Positions 8,178 to 16,751 of a stretch of DNA of 22,850 nucleotides are shown one piece after another. The stretch is from JABDAD01 sp964409695. GTDB taxonomy: Bacteria > Pseudomonadota > Alphaproteobacteria > Rickettsiales > Rickettsiaceae. The stretch is taken from the NCBI GenBank assembly GCA_964409695.1, contig CAYPDX010000020.1, forward strand, positions 1 through 22,850. Reading direction: 5' to 3'. The position numbers and the translations under genes are program-made. The stretch's first letter is position 1; each line of letters starts with the position of its first letter. The notes beneath the pieces were generated by a model. It worked only from the letters and a program-made list of their open reading frames with translations, was not told the origin of the DNA and ran no database searches.

Positions 8178-8816
8178 TTAAGAGACTTGGTTAACATCAA
8201 CAAAATGTCGCCAAAATTGTTCTCTAAAGGCTTTCACTCCGTCTTTTGTAAAATTACTTATAAAGAAAATTTCAGCAAATTCATTGTTACAAATGTTTTT
8301 TGCTTGGACTCTAAGTTTTTCAAAGTCCTTTTTTGGTAATTTATCTGATTTTGTAAAAACTATCCAATAGTTCAAATTCAGACTATTTAACATAGTGAGC
8401 ACTGCAACATCATGGTCTTTAAACCCGTGCCTACCATCAACAAGTAGAATAACTAGACCAAGAGTTTTGCGCCCTTCAAGATAATATATGATAGTTTCTT
8501 CCCAATTGTTTTTTATTGATTTACTAACTTTAGCGTAGCCATAGCCAGGTAAATCAACAAGATAGAATGTACTTCCTATATCAAAGAAATTTATTTGACG
8601 AGTTCTTCCCGGTGTATTTGAAACTCTTGCAAGTTGCCTTCTACCAGTAAAACTATTTATAAAACTAGATTTACCAACATTTGATTTCCCAACTATTGCA
8701 ATTTCAAATAACTTTTCTTCTGGCAAATCTCCAGCCTTATTTGAACCATAAATAAATTCAATATTACCTGAAAATAATTTCTCTAAATTACTAACCTTAT
8801 ATCTATCGTCAAGCAT
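8178..8816 (-). CDS. engB: Ribosome biogenesis GTP-binding protein EngB/YsxC
   Basis: A cytosolic GTPase of 212 residues needed for assembly of the 50S ribosomal subunit. All G motifs are present: G1 GKSNVGKSS at residues 43-51, the G2 region NTPGRTRQINFF at 67-78, G3 DLPGYGYAKVS at 88-98, G4 TKSD at 155-158, and a G5-like ISNFTKDG near the C terminus. Its ATG (8814-8816) overlaps the end of yidC by 8 bases, and no Shine-Dalgarno is visible, so translation is probably coupled to yidC. Length and motifs are typical of an intact gene. Confidence 0.96.
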   Translation of the reverse strand: MLDDRYKVSNLEKLFSGNIEFIYGSNKAGDLPEEKLFEIAIVGKSNVGKSSFINSFTGRRQLARVSNTPGRTRQINFFDIGSTFYLVDLPGYGYAKVSKSIKNNWEETIIYYLEGRKTLGLVILLVDGRHGFKDHDVAVLTMLNSLNLNYWIVFTKSDKLPKKDFEKLRVQAKNICNNEFAEIFFISNFTKDGVKAFREQFWRHFVDVNQVS

Positions 8817-10485
8817 TGGATCTATTTATGTACGCTTGTTGCAATATGGATAAGATATTATTCCATGTCCAATATATCAAAAGCCCAGCTGGAAAATTAC
8901 CAAACATAAATAAGAATACGAGTGGCATCATTTTCATCATCTGAGCTTGAACTGGGTCAGATGCAGGTGGCGACATTCTTTGTTGTAAAAACATAGTAAG
9001 AGCCATAAGAAGCGGCCAAATCCCAATGTGCAAATAAGAAGGAGGATTAATTGGTAGTAACCCAAATAAATTAAATAGATTCGTAGGATCGCATACGGAT
9101 AAATCATGTATCCAGCCAAAGAAAGGCGCATGACGCATATCGATTGCTACATTCAGAACCTTATAAAGCGAGAAGAATACAGGTATTTGGATAAAAATAG
9201 GTAAACATCCAGAGAAAGGGCTAACCTTATGTGTTTTATATAGGGCCATAACCTCTTGATTAAATTTAACCTTATCATCCCCACAATGCACCTTAATACG
9301 TTCTATGTCAGGCTGAAGAGCCTTCATTGCCTTCATTGATTTGTAAGATTTATTAGCCATACTATACATTGCAAGCTTAACAAGCACAGTAACGATCATG
9401 ATGCTTACACCAAAATTTCCAACAATATTATAGAAAAAATGGAGAATGTTTAGCAAAGGCTTTGTAATAATATAAAACCATCCAAAATCAACCGTTCTAT
9501 CAAATAATTTAATATTCAAATTAGATTCATACTCATCAAGAATAGCGATATCTTTTACACCAGAAAATAATTTATGGGAAAAAATCAATGAATTACCAGA
9601 TTCAAGAAGCTCTGAAGGCGAGATAAAATCTACTTGATATCTTTCAAGAGAATTTTTTATTAGAAAATTTGCATTGCTATTATAATTAAAACTTTGATCA
9701 GGTATTAAAGCTACAAGCCAGTATTTATCGGTCATACCAAACCAATTCACAGAGCCAAGCTTATTAGATATTTTCTTCTTATCCTTGATATCACTATATG
9801 TGAATTCTTTCAATTCTTCACCAAAAACTCCAGTTCCTCCCTCGTGAACTATAGACATTCTATTTTGTTCTGGATCATAGGTTTTATATATGAAGCCATA
9901 TGATTGGATTGGCACAGAGTTAGCACTATTATTTACCACCTCCTGCTTTACATCAAACATATATTTATTATCAAGTGAGATTGTCACTTTAAATAGAATA
10001 TTTTGTGGACTTGTCCAAGAAAACACAGCTGAATCAGCAGGTTTCAAAAATGATTTATCAGATTTCCATAGAGTTGTTTGATCTGGAAGAATAAGTTTTT
10101 TATCAGATGAACTCCATCCAAATTCAGCAAAATATGCATCTTTTGATTTATTAGGAGAAAGCAAAATTACGTCTGGGCTATTTTTTTCTGTTGTTTCTTT
10201 ATATTGTAACAATGTTAGATCATCAAATCTTAGGCCTAGTAAATTAATTGACCCTGATATATCGTCATTTGCGAATTTTACTCTAGAATCACCAGCTATC
10301 GCTTCTGTTCTATCGATAATTACTTCATCTTTTACTAACTTTACTTCTGCTATAGCTTTATTATATGAAGCCCTTTCAGCTAGTTCAGTTTGAAGCCTTG
10401 GCCTGTCAAAAAAATATTGCCATCCAAATATTATTGCAATAGAAAGTAAAATCGCTACGATTAAATTTAAATTTTGATTATTCAT
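8809..10485 (-). CDS. yidC: Membrane protein insertase YidC
   Basis: The inner-membrane insertase/foldase, working alone or with SecYEG. The 558-residue form is the Gram-negative type: an N-terminal membrane anchor (residues 7-25, IVAILLSIAIIFGWQYFF), a large periplasmic domain (about 40-340), then the conserved five-helix core. Core landmarks are ANKSYKSMKAMKALQP, SPFSGCLPIFIQIPVFFSLYKVL and the C-terminal PLVFLFMFGNFPAGLLIYWTWNN. At the position of the groove arginine of E. coli YidC (before MYPLTKAQYTSM) this protein has lysine (VKLAMYSMANKSY), keeping the positive charge. It overlaps engB by 8 bases. The 126 bases upstream hold no promoter I can call with confidence. Confidence 0.97.
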   Translation of the reverse strand: MNNQNLNLIVAILLSIAIIFGWQYFFDRPRLQTELAERASYNKAIAEVKLVKDEVIIDRTEAIAGDSRVKFANDDISGSINLLGLRFDDLTLLQYKETTEKNSPDVILLSPNKSKDAYFAEFGWSSSDKKLILPDQTTLWKSDKSFLKPADSAVFSWTSPQNILFKVTISLDNKYMFDVKQEVVNNSANSVPIQSYGFIYKTYDPEQNRMSIVHEGGTGVFGEELKEFTYSDIKDKKKISNKLGSVNWFGMTDKYWLVALIPDQSFNYNSNANFLIKNSLERYQVDFISPSELLESGNSLIFSHKLFSGVKDIAILDEYESNLNIKLFDRTVDFGWFYIITKPLLNILHFFYNIVGNFGVSIMIVTVLVKLAMYSMANKSYKSMKAMKALQPDIERIKVHCGDDKVKFNQEVMALYKTHKVSPFSGCLPIFIQIPVFFSLYKVLNVAIDMRHAPFFGWIHDLSVCDPTNLFNLFGLLPINPPSYLHIGIWPLLMALTMFLQQRMSPPASDPVQAQMMKMMPLVFLFMFGNFPAGLLIYWTWNNILSILQQAYINRSNA

Positions 10486-10611
10486 CTTTTTTATTTGTTT
10501 ATTTTGAGAGTTAGAAAATAAGTTTATATGGATTTCTGGATAATACCAAAGTTCTTTCTATATTAAATCTTACATTTAATCAATATGTTTCAACTCGCAA
10601 CTAGGCCCAAT

Positions 10612-11898
10612 TTAACTTGCAATATTGGTATCAATACTTAATTCACCGTGCTCTGCTGGATCAGCCTCAATCAGATCATTTTTTGATGAAACTACTTGAT
10701 ATCTTTCAAGTAAACGCGATTGTTTTATCTGCTGGCCGGTTCCAAGAGTTTTAAGATTTTTTACCTTTGATATTAAGTTTCTATTAAATGAAGCAGCAAA
10801 CTTATCATAGCTTGATACAATACTCGCTATATTACTTCCAAGTCTGGCGCCATGTTCTGAAAGCACAGCAATAGAGCTTATTAAGCTATTAATTTCTGAA
10901 ATAATTTGCTCATAATTATCAACTCTAAGCCTTTCTCCTATATGAAGTCTAGCTATAGATAATATATTCATAAGACCTGATGGCCCAACCGGATAAATAT
11001 TGTCTTTCCATGCTTTTTGAACAAATCCAGGATCAAGCTTGGACATTTTTTCAATAGCATGCTCTGTTGGCACAAACATTATTGTGCTAACTCTCCCAAA
11101 TTTTATATTTTTCTTTGAATAATTTTGACTTAGTTCAGAAGTATAATCCTTGCTTGTAAGGTTTTTTAAATGTGTTTGCATTGCTTTTACAAGCTCAACA
11201 TCACTATCAGGACTAAGTAAAAACTGAGAAGATTTTGCATCAATTATTAGCAAATTATTCTCAGGTAAAAAAACTACAGCATCAGGGCGTAATTTATTTT
11301 GCTCACCACCTGAAAAACTATATTGAAGCATAAAATCAATATCCTGCTTTAAACCAGAATTTTTTAGTAAATTCTCCAATGTAACTTCCGCAAGTGCTCC
11401 AGTTGCTGATGGCGATAGCAGAGCATTTTTTAAATTATCTACCAAATCCTTGGAATCCCTCATATCTTTTGTAAGCATAGTTACTAAACTTGCAACTTTT
11501 TGTAGCTCACCATTAAAGCTTTCTGTCGATTTTGCTATTTTTTCTTCAGACTGTTTTCTAGCCTCATCTGTCTCTTGCTTATGAAGCTCGAGCAGCTGAT
11601 TCACCAAAGAATTACTAAGATCATACAGAACTGATTTTGAGTTTTTTAGAGCCTCATTTTGTATTTCTTCTTGCATGTTTAGGCTTGTAGCTAATTGCTC
11701 AATTTTTTTAATATGGACATCTCTTTCTGAGTATAATCTTATATTGTCATTTTTTAGCTCAATATAATCCTCAACTGCTATGGTTGAGGCAGTTTTCAAA
11801 TTTGAATATTTAAAAAATAATACCAAAATTATTGATAAAAATACTACCAAAAACAACGAACCTATTATTAGTAAATGAAGGATCGGTAATTCTATCAT
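10612..11898 (-). CDS. rmuC: DNA recombination protein RmuC homologue
   Basis: A 428-residue RmuC-family protein, a predicted nuclease-like factor that limits DNA inversions and rearrangements in E. coli. A single membrane anchor lies at about residues 8-30, followed by a charged coiled-coil region to about 155. The RmuC core spans about 160-370 and contains RPDAVVFLPENNLLIIDAKSS (203-224). Asp206, Asp220 and Lys222 have the spacing of a PD-(D/E)XK-type active site. The ATG overlaps the rodA stop by 4 bases, so the two genes are probably co-translated. The precise biochemical activity of the family remains poorly defined. Confidence 0.93.
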   Translation of the reverse strand: MIELPILHLLIIGSLFLVVFLSIILVLFFKYSNLKTASTIAVEDYIELKNDNIRLYSERDVHIKKIEQLATSLNMQEEIQNEALKNSKSVLYDLSNSLVNQLLELHKQETDEARKQSEEKIAKSTESFNGELQKVASLVTMLTKDMRDSKDLVDNLKNALLSPSATGALAEVTLENLLKNSGLKQDIDFMLQYSFSGGEQNKLRPDAVVFLPENNLLIIDAKSSQFLLSPDSDVELVKAMQTHLKNLTSKDYTSELSQNYSKKNIKFGRVSTIMFVPTEHAIEKMSKLDPGFVQKAWKDNIYPVGPSGLMNILSIARLHIGERLRVDNYEQIISEINSLISSIAVLSEHGARLGSNIASIVSSYDKFAASFNRNLISKVKNLKTLGTGQQIKQSRLLERYQVVSSKNDLIEADPAEHGELSIDTNIAS

Positions 11899-12992
11899 AA
11901 TCTCGTACTCTGATTAACATGCACATTCATAATAAGTCCAAATCCAACTAAAATTGAAGCAACCATTGTCCCTCCGTACGATATAAGAGGAAGGGGAATA
12001 CCAACTACAGGCATAATTCCTGTTACCATGCCAATATTTATAAATACGTGAAAAAAGAAAATTGACGTCACTCCAACTGCTAAAATCTTAGAAAACATAG
12101 TTTTTGCATTTATTGCAACACTTATTGATAAATAAATTATTAAACCATAAATAAGAAGCAAAATAAATCCTCCAACAAATCCCAAATCCTCAGAAAGACA
12201 AGCAAATATAAAATCAGTCTGATGCTCAGGAAGAAAGCTCAAATGGCTTTGTGTTCCCTGCCCTAACCCATTTCCTAAAAATCCACCTGAACCAATAGCA
12301 ATTTTTGACTGAATAATATTATAGCTTGAACCTAGACGATCTTGATCTGGATTTAGAAAAACCTCTATCCTTTTTCTCTGGTAATCATGCATGTGAGTCC
12401 AAATAATGGGAAGCGATATAATTATTCCTATCAAAAGAGTGACAAATTTCCACAGCCTTACGCCTGAAGCGAAAAAAACCATTCCAGATACTCCAAGCAC
12501 TACAATTGCAGTACCCAAGTCAGGTTGCTTTATTATAAGAGCAGCAGGTAGAATTACTGCGATTATTGCTGGTATTAAATATCGAATTTTTCCTATGTTT
12601 TCTGCCTTTAGATTATGAAAATACCTAGCAAGAAATAAAACTATGGCAATTTTAGCAAGTTCTGATGGCTGAATTCTAAAACCCGCAAAGCCGAGCCATC
12701 TTTTTGCCCCCATTGCAGTATGTCCAAAAAGATGAACACATATAAGAAGAACCAGAACGCAAAAATAGAATATATATGAAAATTGATAGATTAGCCTTAT
12801 CTCAACGCGAGCAACTAGTATCATTACCGGAAAGAAAATCAGAAAATTTAGCATTTGTTTTACAGCCCAAGGGTCAAAATTATTTGAGCCAGCTGAATAT
12901 AAAATTAAAATCCCATAAGCACAGTTTAGGACAATCAATATTAATAAAGCTATTGGGAGTTTTGTTAGGAAATTTGCTTGAAAATATTTCAT
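11895..12992 (-). CDS. rodA: Rod-shape peptidoglycan glycosyltransferase RodA
   Basis: A SEDS-family membrane glycosyltransferase that polymerises lipid II during cell elongation with a class B PBP. The 365 residues contain about ten membrane helices. Family motifs are AKRWLGFAGFRIQPSELAK (96-114), QPDLGTA (156-162) and PEHQTDFIFACLSEDLG (255-271), in which Asp260 aligns by eye with the essential SEDS aspartate. The ending GGTMVASILVGFGLIMNV is also typical. Its presence implies that this organism still makes peptidoglycan. It starts after the palindromic repeat region at 13021-13220 and overlaps rmuC by 4 bases. Confidence 0.95.
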   Translation of the reverse strand: MKYFQANFLTKLPIALLILIVLNCAYGILILYSAGSNNFDPWAVKQMLNFLIFFPVMILVARVEIRLIYQFSYIFYFCVLVLLICVHLFGHTAMGAKRWLGFAGFRIQPSELAKIAIVLFLARYFHNLKAENIGKIRYLIPAIIAVILPAALIIKQPDLGTAIVVLGVSGMVFFASGVRLWKFVTLLIGIIISLPIIWTHMHDYQRKRIEVFLNPDQDRLGSSYNIIQSKIAIGSGGFLGNGLGQGTQSHLSFLPEHQTDFIFACLSEDLGFVGGFILLLIYGLIIYLSISVAINAKTMFSKILAVGVTSIFFFHVFINIGMVTGIMPVVGIPLPLISYGGTMVASILVGFGLIMNVHVNQSTRL

Positions 12993-13020
12993 TATTCTAT
13001 TGTTTTTTATGAGTTCTTAA

Positions 13021-13051
13021 TCGTCATCCCCCATTTAGTTCGGGATGACGA
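13021..13051. repeat. Short palindromic repeat (GTCATCCC type)
   Basis: A perfect 10-base inverted repeat: TCGTCATCCC at 13021-13030 and GGGATGACGA at 13042-13051, with an 11-base loop. Hairpins with this GTCATCCC...GGGATGAC core are common intergenic repeats in Rickettsiales genomes. It lies between fabG and rodA. The minus-strand transcript has no clean U-tract right after it, so a rho-independent terminator is not well supported, though RNA processing or polarity effects are possible. Confidence 0.75.
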
Positions 13052-13212
13052 GTCTCTTCTTAGAAAACAGCAAGCACTATCAACATCTTCAGCATGTAAA
13101 ACCTATTTATAGCGAGGAATCTCTAGGCGAAGCGGAGTCGTGGAGCGCTGCTTATTCTTATAGGCGAGCACCGAAGACAAGTTTCAACGCAGAAATTCTT
13201 CGCTATAAATAG
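13045..13212 (+). CDS. Possible 55-residue ORF inside palindromic repeats
   Basis: ATG 13045-13047, inside the small palindrome, opens a frame that stays open through the whole of the large inverted-repeat element and stops at TAG 13210-13212, inside its right arm. The predicted product starts MTSLFLENSK and ends AEILRYK; its middle is rich in Glu, Ser and Ala. There is no visible Shine-Dalgarno and no recognised domain, and the frame is antisense to the likely fabG-rodA transcript. An open frame across a repeat resembles the protein-coding Rickettsia palindromic elements, but expression is doubtful. Confidence 0.15.
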   Translation: MTSLFLENSKHYQHLQHVKPIYSEESLGEAESWSAAYSYRRAPKTSFNAEILRYK

Positions 13213-13220
13213 GTTTTACA
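13095..13220. repeat. 126-base palindromic element with 26-base inverted arms (RPE-like)
   Basis: Arms at 13095-13120 (TGTAAAACCTATTTATAGCG then AGGAAT) and 13195-13220 (its reverse complement) match at 25 of 26 positions. The 74-base centre is much more GC-rich than the surroundings (for example GGCGAAGCGGAGTCG and GGAGCGCTGC). The right arm contains the fabG stop codon (13216-13218), so the element abuts or supplies the 3' end of fabG. The total length is a multiple of three and one plus-strand frame is open through it. Size, terminal pairing and coding potential resemble Rickettsia palindromic elements. Family membership is from memory and was not tested. Confidence 0.7.
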
Positions 13221-13944
13221 CAAGCAGCATTCCACCGTTAATATGTAGTGTCTGTCCCGTAACATAAGAAGCTTCCCTACTAGCTAGATATGCAATACCA
13301 TAAGCAATATCATCTGGTTTCCCTTGTGCCTGCATTGGAATTTTACCAATAACATGATTTTTCTGATCATCATTGAGTTTACTTGTCATATTTGTTTCAA
13401 TAAAACCAGGGGCCACACAATTAACAGTGACGTTACGACTTGCAACCTCAAGAGCTAATGACTTGCTCATCCCTATTAAACCAGCCTTTGATGCACAATA
13501 ATTAGCTTGTCCTGGGTTCCCAGACACAGCAACAATCGAAGAAATATTTATTATTCTTCCATAGCGGGCTCTGATCATTTTTTTGATTGCTGATCTATTT
13601 AGAATGAAGCTAGATTTTAGATTTACGTCAATAACTCTGTCGAAATCTTCATTACTCATTCTCATAGCCAAAGTATCTTTTGTTACACCTGCATTACAGA
13701 TTAATATATCAAGAGGAGCCTCTATCACATCAACTAAAGCTTCAGCAGCAGCAAAATCTGATAGGTCACATTGCTTTACTTCTACATTAGTTTTGAGTTC
13801 AGAAGCTAATTCTTCAAGTTTCTCAAGATTTGTTCCTGAAATAATAATTTTACAGCCTAATTTATGTAAAATTCTTGCACAAGATCCTCCGATTCCTCCG
13901 GATGCTCCTGTTATTAAAGCAGTCTGGCCAGTAAAATCAAACAT
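13216..13944 (-). CDS. fabG: 3-oxoacyl-[acyl-carrier-protein] reductase FabG
   Basis: An NADPH-dependent reductase of type II fatty acid synthesis, reducing 3-ketoacyl-ACP. It is a classical short-chain dehydrogenase of 242 residues. The cofactor motif TGASGGIGG is at 12-20, NAGVT at 84-88, and the catalytic set is Ser136, Tyr149 and Lys153 within SSIVAVSGNPGQANYCASK. The ending INGGMLLV is the normal FabG C terminus. A Shine-Dalgarno (AGGAG, 8 bases before the ATG) lies in the last codons of recA, and the ATG directly follows the recA stop, so the two are co-transcribed. Its stop codon lies in the arm of the palindromic element downstream. No acpP or other fab gene follows it here. Confidence 0.95.
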   Translation of the reverse strand: MFDFTGQTALITGASGGIGGSCARILHKLGCKIIISGTNLEKLEELASELKTNVEVKQCDLSDFAAAEALVDVIEAPLDILICNAGVTKDTLAMRMSNEDFDRVIDVNLKSSFILNRSAIKKMIRARYGRIINISSIVAVSGNPGQANYCASKAGLIGMSKSLALEVASRNVTVNCVAPGFIETNMTSKLNDDQKNHVIGKIPMQAQGKPDDIAYGIAYLASREASYVTGQTLHINGGMLLV

Positions 13945-14988
13945 TTATTCAGCTCCTATTTCTTCCATTTCACCTTCTTTTACTGAAAAAACTTCCGTAG
14001 TTGCAGATGAAGATAATTCTCTGATTTTATTAGAAATTTCAGTTGCTATAGTAGGGTTTTCCTTCAAGTAGAGTTTAACATTCTCTCTACCTTGACCTAT
14101 TCTAATATCATTGTAAGAGAACCAAGAACCTGATTTTTCTATGATATCAAGCTTTACTCCAATATCAATTATCTCTCCATCTCTAGAAATTCCTGAACCA
14201 TACATAATATCAAATTCCACCACTCTAAATGGTGGTGAAACTTTGTTTTTTACAACTTTTACCCTAGTTTGATTTCCAATAACATCTTCTTTGTCTTTGA
14301 TTGAACCAATTCTTCTAATATCAAGCCTAACAGAAGCATAGAACTTCAATGCATTCCCACCTGTTGTAGTTTCTGGGCTTCCGAACATTACACCAATTTT
14401 CATTCTTATTTGATTGATAAAAATGATTATTGTATTTGTTCTAGAGATAGATGCAGTTAATTTTCTAAGAGCTTGACTCATAAGCCTAGCTTGTAATCCC
14501 ATATGAGAATCACCCATCTCACCTTCAATTTCAGCTCTAGGAACAAGGGCAGCGACACTATCTACAACGACCAAATCTATAGCACCAGACCTAACTAAAG
14601 TGTCCGCTATTTCTAGAGCTTGTTCACCTGTATCTGGCTGCGAAATAATAAGCTCATCAATATTTACTCCAAGCTTCTTCGCATAGGCTGGATCGAGAGC
14701 GTGCTCCGCATCAATAAAAGCGCATGTCCCACCTTTTTTCTGAGCTTCAGCAATAGCATGTAGTGTTAGAGTAGTTTTACCAGAGCTTTCTGGACCAAAT
14801 ATCTCTATTATTCTTCCTTTTGGAAGCCCACCAATACCAAGAGCAATATCTAGGCCGAGAGAGCCTGTCGAAAGCGATTCAACATCTACTGCTTTCCTTT
14901 GACCTAATTTCATTACGGAACCTTTTCCGTAACTTTTTTCAATTTGCGCCAAAGCTGCCTGAAGCGCCTTATCTTTATCTATACTCAT
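13945..14988 (-). CDS. recA: Recombinase RecA
   Basis: The ATP-dependent strand-exchange protein of homologous recombination and trigger of the SOS response. At 347 residues it is full length. The Walker A motif GPESSGKT is at residues 65-72, the DNA-binding loop signatures are present (QIRMKIGVMFGSPETTTGGNALKFYASVRLDIRR), and the C-terminal tail is acidic (EGEMEEIGAE), as is usual. The sequence is very close to rickettsial RecA as I remember it, which anchors the placement of the window. It lies 17 bases downstream of the copper chaperone gene and directly abuts fabG. No LexA box was recognised upstream. Confidence 0.98.
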   Translation of the reverse strand: MSIDKDKALQAALAQIEKSYGKGSVMKLGQRKAVDVESLSTGSLGLDIALGIGGLPKGRIIEIFGPESSGKTTLTLHAIAEAQKKGGTCAFIDAEHALDPAYAKKLGVNIDELIISQPDTGEQALEIADTLVRSGAIDLVVVDSVAALVPRAEIEGEMGDSHMGLQARLMSQALRKLTASISRTNTIIIFINQIRMKIGVMFGSPETTTGGNALKFYASVRLDIRRIGSIKDKEDVIGNQTRVKVVKNKVSPPFRVVEFDIMYGSGISRDGEIIDIGVKLDIIEKSGSWFSYNDIRIGQGRENVKLYLKENPTIATEISNKIRELSSSATTEVFSVKEGEMEEIGAE

Positions 14989-15005
14989 ATCTACCGTTTT
15001 TTGTT

Positions 15006-15521
15006 CTATTCTACAGGAAATTTAACTACCATATCGGGAATCACTACTGCATTTCCGCTTGCTGGTTGCATTTTAAAACTTATTGAATAATGTGTTCCAG
15101 CTTCGGGATGCTTTTCTAACCCCATTAACATAACGTGGTTTCCATGAGGTTTGAACTCTATAGTCTGACCAGCTGGGATTGTTATTGATTCTAATTTATA
15201 CATCTTCATTACACCTTTATCATCAAGCTTAGTGCCATGAATTTCTGTTTTTTTACATAGACCAGATTCAACAGTAGCTTCAACCATTTTAATATCAATA
15301 TTCATTCCATTGTGAATTTCAAAATATGCAGCTGTGTTTACTGAAGTTGGCGTAGGCTTTCTAATCCAAGATTTTGAAAAAGTAATTTTGTCGGTTTGTA
15401 TCTCGTTATTCGATGATGCAATTACTGGATGGCGAGTATTTTCTGGCTCTGCATTATTTTGCTCACCATGAGCTGCAAAAGCTGATAGTAATGATACGAG
15501 TATAACAAGATTTTTTAGCAT
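15006..15521 (-). CDS. Periplasmic copper chaperone PCuA(C) family protein
   Basis: A secreted Cu(I)-binding protein of the PCuAC (DUF461) family, which delivers copper toward the CuA site of cytochrome c oxidase. A GTG at 15530 is possible, but the Shine-Dalgarno AAGGTG overlaps that GTG and is spaced 6 bases from the ATG at 15521, so I choose the ATG (171 residues). A signal peptide is clear: MLKNLVILVSLLSAFAAHGE. In numbering from the GTG, the copper ligands are His98, Met110, His132 and Met134, with the family spacing Met-X21-His-X-Met inside the HVMLMGL block. It lies 17 bases upstream of recA; the pairing looks positional rather than functional. Its presence fits an aerobic respiratory chain. 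Confidence 0.88.
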   Translation of the reverse strand: MLKNLVILVSLLSAFAAHGEQNNAEPENTRHPVIASSNNEIQTDKITFSKSWIRKPTPTSVNTAAYFEIHNGMNIDIKMVEATVESGLCKKTEIHGTKLDDKGVMKMYKLESITIPAGQTIEFKPHGNHVMLMGLEKHPEAGTHYSISFKMQPASGNAVVIPDMVVKFPVE

Positions 15522-15536
15522 GTTAATCACCTTTTT
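15522..15536 (-). promoter_or_regulatory. Ribosome binding site that decides the copper chaperone start
   Basis: On the minus strand the bases before the ATG at 15521 read AAAAAGGTGATTAAC. AAGGTG is a good Shine-Dalgarno with a 6-base spacer to the ATG. The alternative GTG start lies inside it and has no ribosome site of its own. Confidence 0.6.
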
Positions 15537-15664
15537 GATTTCTGTACATTAAACAATATCTACATAAATTTATTTTGCAATAGACAAAATTGAGAAATTT
15601 GTACTTTAATCCACCACAAACAAAAGTAGCATAAATTAGAATCGCATAAGTTGAAATAGATAAT

Positions 15665-16660
15665 TTACAAATTCAAAAAGCCGAATGCATCTTTTACATT
15701 AAATAGAGTCTTAGAAGCAACCTCCGTAGCCCTATCCTTACCGCTCCTTAGAACTTGTTGTAAAAATTCTTTATCAGCTGAATATTCTCTATATTTTTCT
15801 GAAATTGGAGCTAATTTATCTGACACTAATTCAGCAAGATCATTTTTAAATTTTAAAAATCCCTGACCTTCATAATCTCCTACAATAGATTCTATCTTTC
15901 TGTCACTAAATTCAGCATAAATTTCAAGAAGATTAGCTATTTCAGGCCTAGATTCGTCGTAAGAAATATATTCTATTGAGTCTGTTTTAGCTTTCTTAAT
16001 TTTTGAAATAATTTCGTCTTTATTATCTGAAAGATTTATTCTACTTTGCTCAGATGGATCAGATTTACTCATTTTCTTTGTACCATCTCGTAGGCTTTTA
16101 ACCCTTACTGTATTACCATGAATTAAAGGCTCTGGAACTCTAAGCAATTTTCTATCAAATTTTCTATTTACCGCACCAGCTATATCTCGCGTTAACTCAA
16201 TATGTTGTTTTTGATCTTCACCCACAGGCACAAAATCAGCCTCATACAATAATATATCTGCTGCCATTAGAACCGGGTAAGTAAAAAGTCCAGTTGAAGC
16301 CATTTCTTGATTTTTGCCAGCTTTATCTTTAAATTGCGTCATTCTTTTTAACCACCCTATGGGTGTCATACAATTTAGAATCCAAGCTAGCTCTGGATGT
16401 TCTTTGACATCTGATTGTGCAAAAATTGTAGTTTTTTTAGGATCAAGACCCGATGCAAGATATGCTACAGCCGAGTTATACACTGCATCCCTCAAGTCAT
16501 TAGGATCTTGGGGTGTAGTAATTGCATGGAGATCTGCAAGAAAAAAGAAACATTCAAATTCATCCTGCATCCCTACCCAGTGGCGTATTGCCCCTAAGTA
16601 ATTACCAAGATGAAGACTTCCAGTTGCCTGAACCCCTGACAAAACTCTCTTTTTTTGCAT
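15665..16660 (-). CDS. trpS: Tryptophanyl-tRNA synthetase
   Basis: A class I aminoacyl-tRNA synthetase that charges tRNA-Trp. The 331 residues are the normal bacterial length. The HIGH-type motif sits in TGSLHLGNYLG (13-23) and the KMSKS loop is KKMSKSDPS (195-203). The tryptophan pocket segments GEDQKQHIELTRDIA and FTYPVLMAADILLY are present. The start MQKKRVLSGVQATG agrees with the family start. It is flanked by about 90 bases on the right with a promoter-like site, and by 134 bases before the copper chaperone gene, so it is probably transcribed on its own. Confidence 0.97.
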   Translation of the reverse strand: MQKKRVLSGVQATGSLHLGNYLGAIRHWVGMQDEFECFFFLADLHAITTPQDPNDLRDAVYNSAVAYLASGLDPKKTTIFAQSDVKEHPELAWILNCMTPIGWLKRMTQFKDKAGKNQEMASTGLFTYPVLMAADILLYEADFVPVGEDQKQHIELTRDIAGAVNRKFDRKLLRVPEPLIHGNTVRVKSLRDGTKKMSKSDPSEQSRINLSDNKDEIISKIKKAKTDSIEYISYDESRPEIANLLEIYAEFSDRKIESIVGDYEGQGFLKFKNDLAELVSDKLAPISEKYREYSADKEFLQQVLRSGKDRATEVASKTLFNVKDAFGFLNL

Positions 16661-16690
16661 TTTTTCTCGATGATTAATGGTAAGAGCTTA

Positions 16691-16718
16691 TATATACTTT
16701 AATAAAGATAAAATTCAA
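16691..16718 (-). promoter_or_regulatory. Possible trpS promoter
   Basis: On the minus strand TTGAAT (16718-16713) and TATATA (16696-16691) are 16 bases apart, about 30 bases upstream of the trpS ATG. Both boxes match the sigma-70 consensus at 4 of 6. The region is AT-rich, so this is suggestive only. Confidence 0.35.
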
Positions 16719-16751
16719 TATTTTATACTGCGCAATTTGTGACGCTCTTTT

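Noticed and set aside
8937..9131. A minus-strand 64-codon frame inside yidC
   Set aside because: It is on the same strand but in the wrong frame within the conserved YidC core; no independent support.
10486..10611. yidC promoter
   Set aside because: Several AT-rich -10-like hexamers exist, but none is paired with a -35 at acceptable spacing.
13021..13051. Rho-independent terminator for fabG or rodA
   Set aside because: The hairpin is perfect but no run of U follows directly on either strand, and the motif fits a dispersed repeat better.
13583..14071. A 162-codon plus-strand open frame across fabG and recA
   Set aside because: It is antisense to two well-conserved genes and spans their junction; it is a shadow frame.
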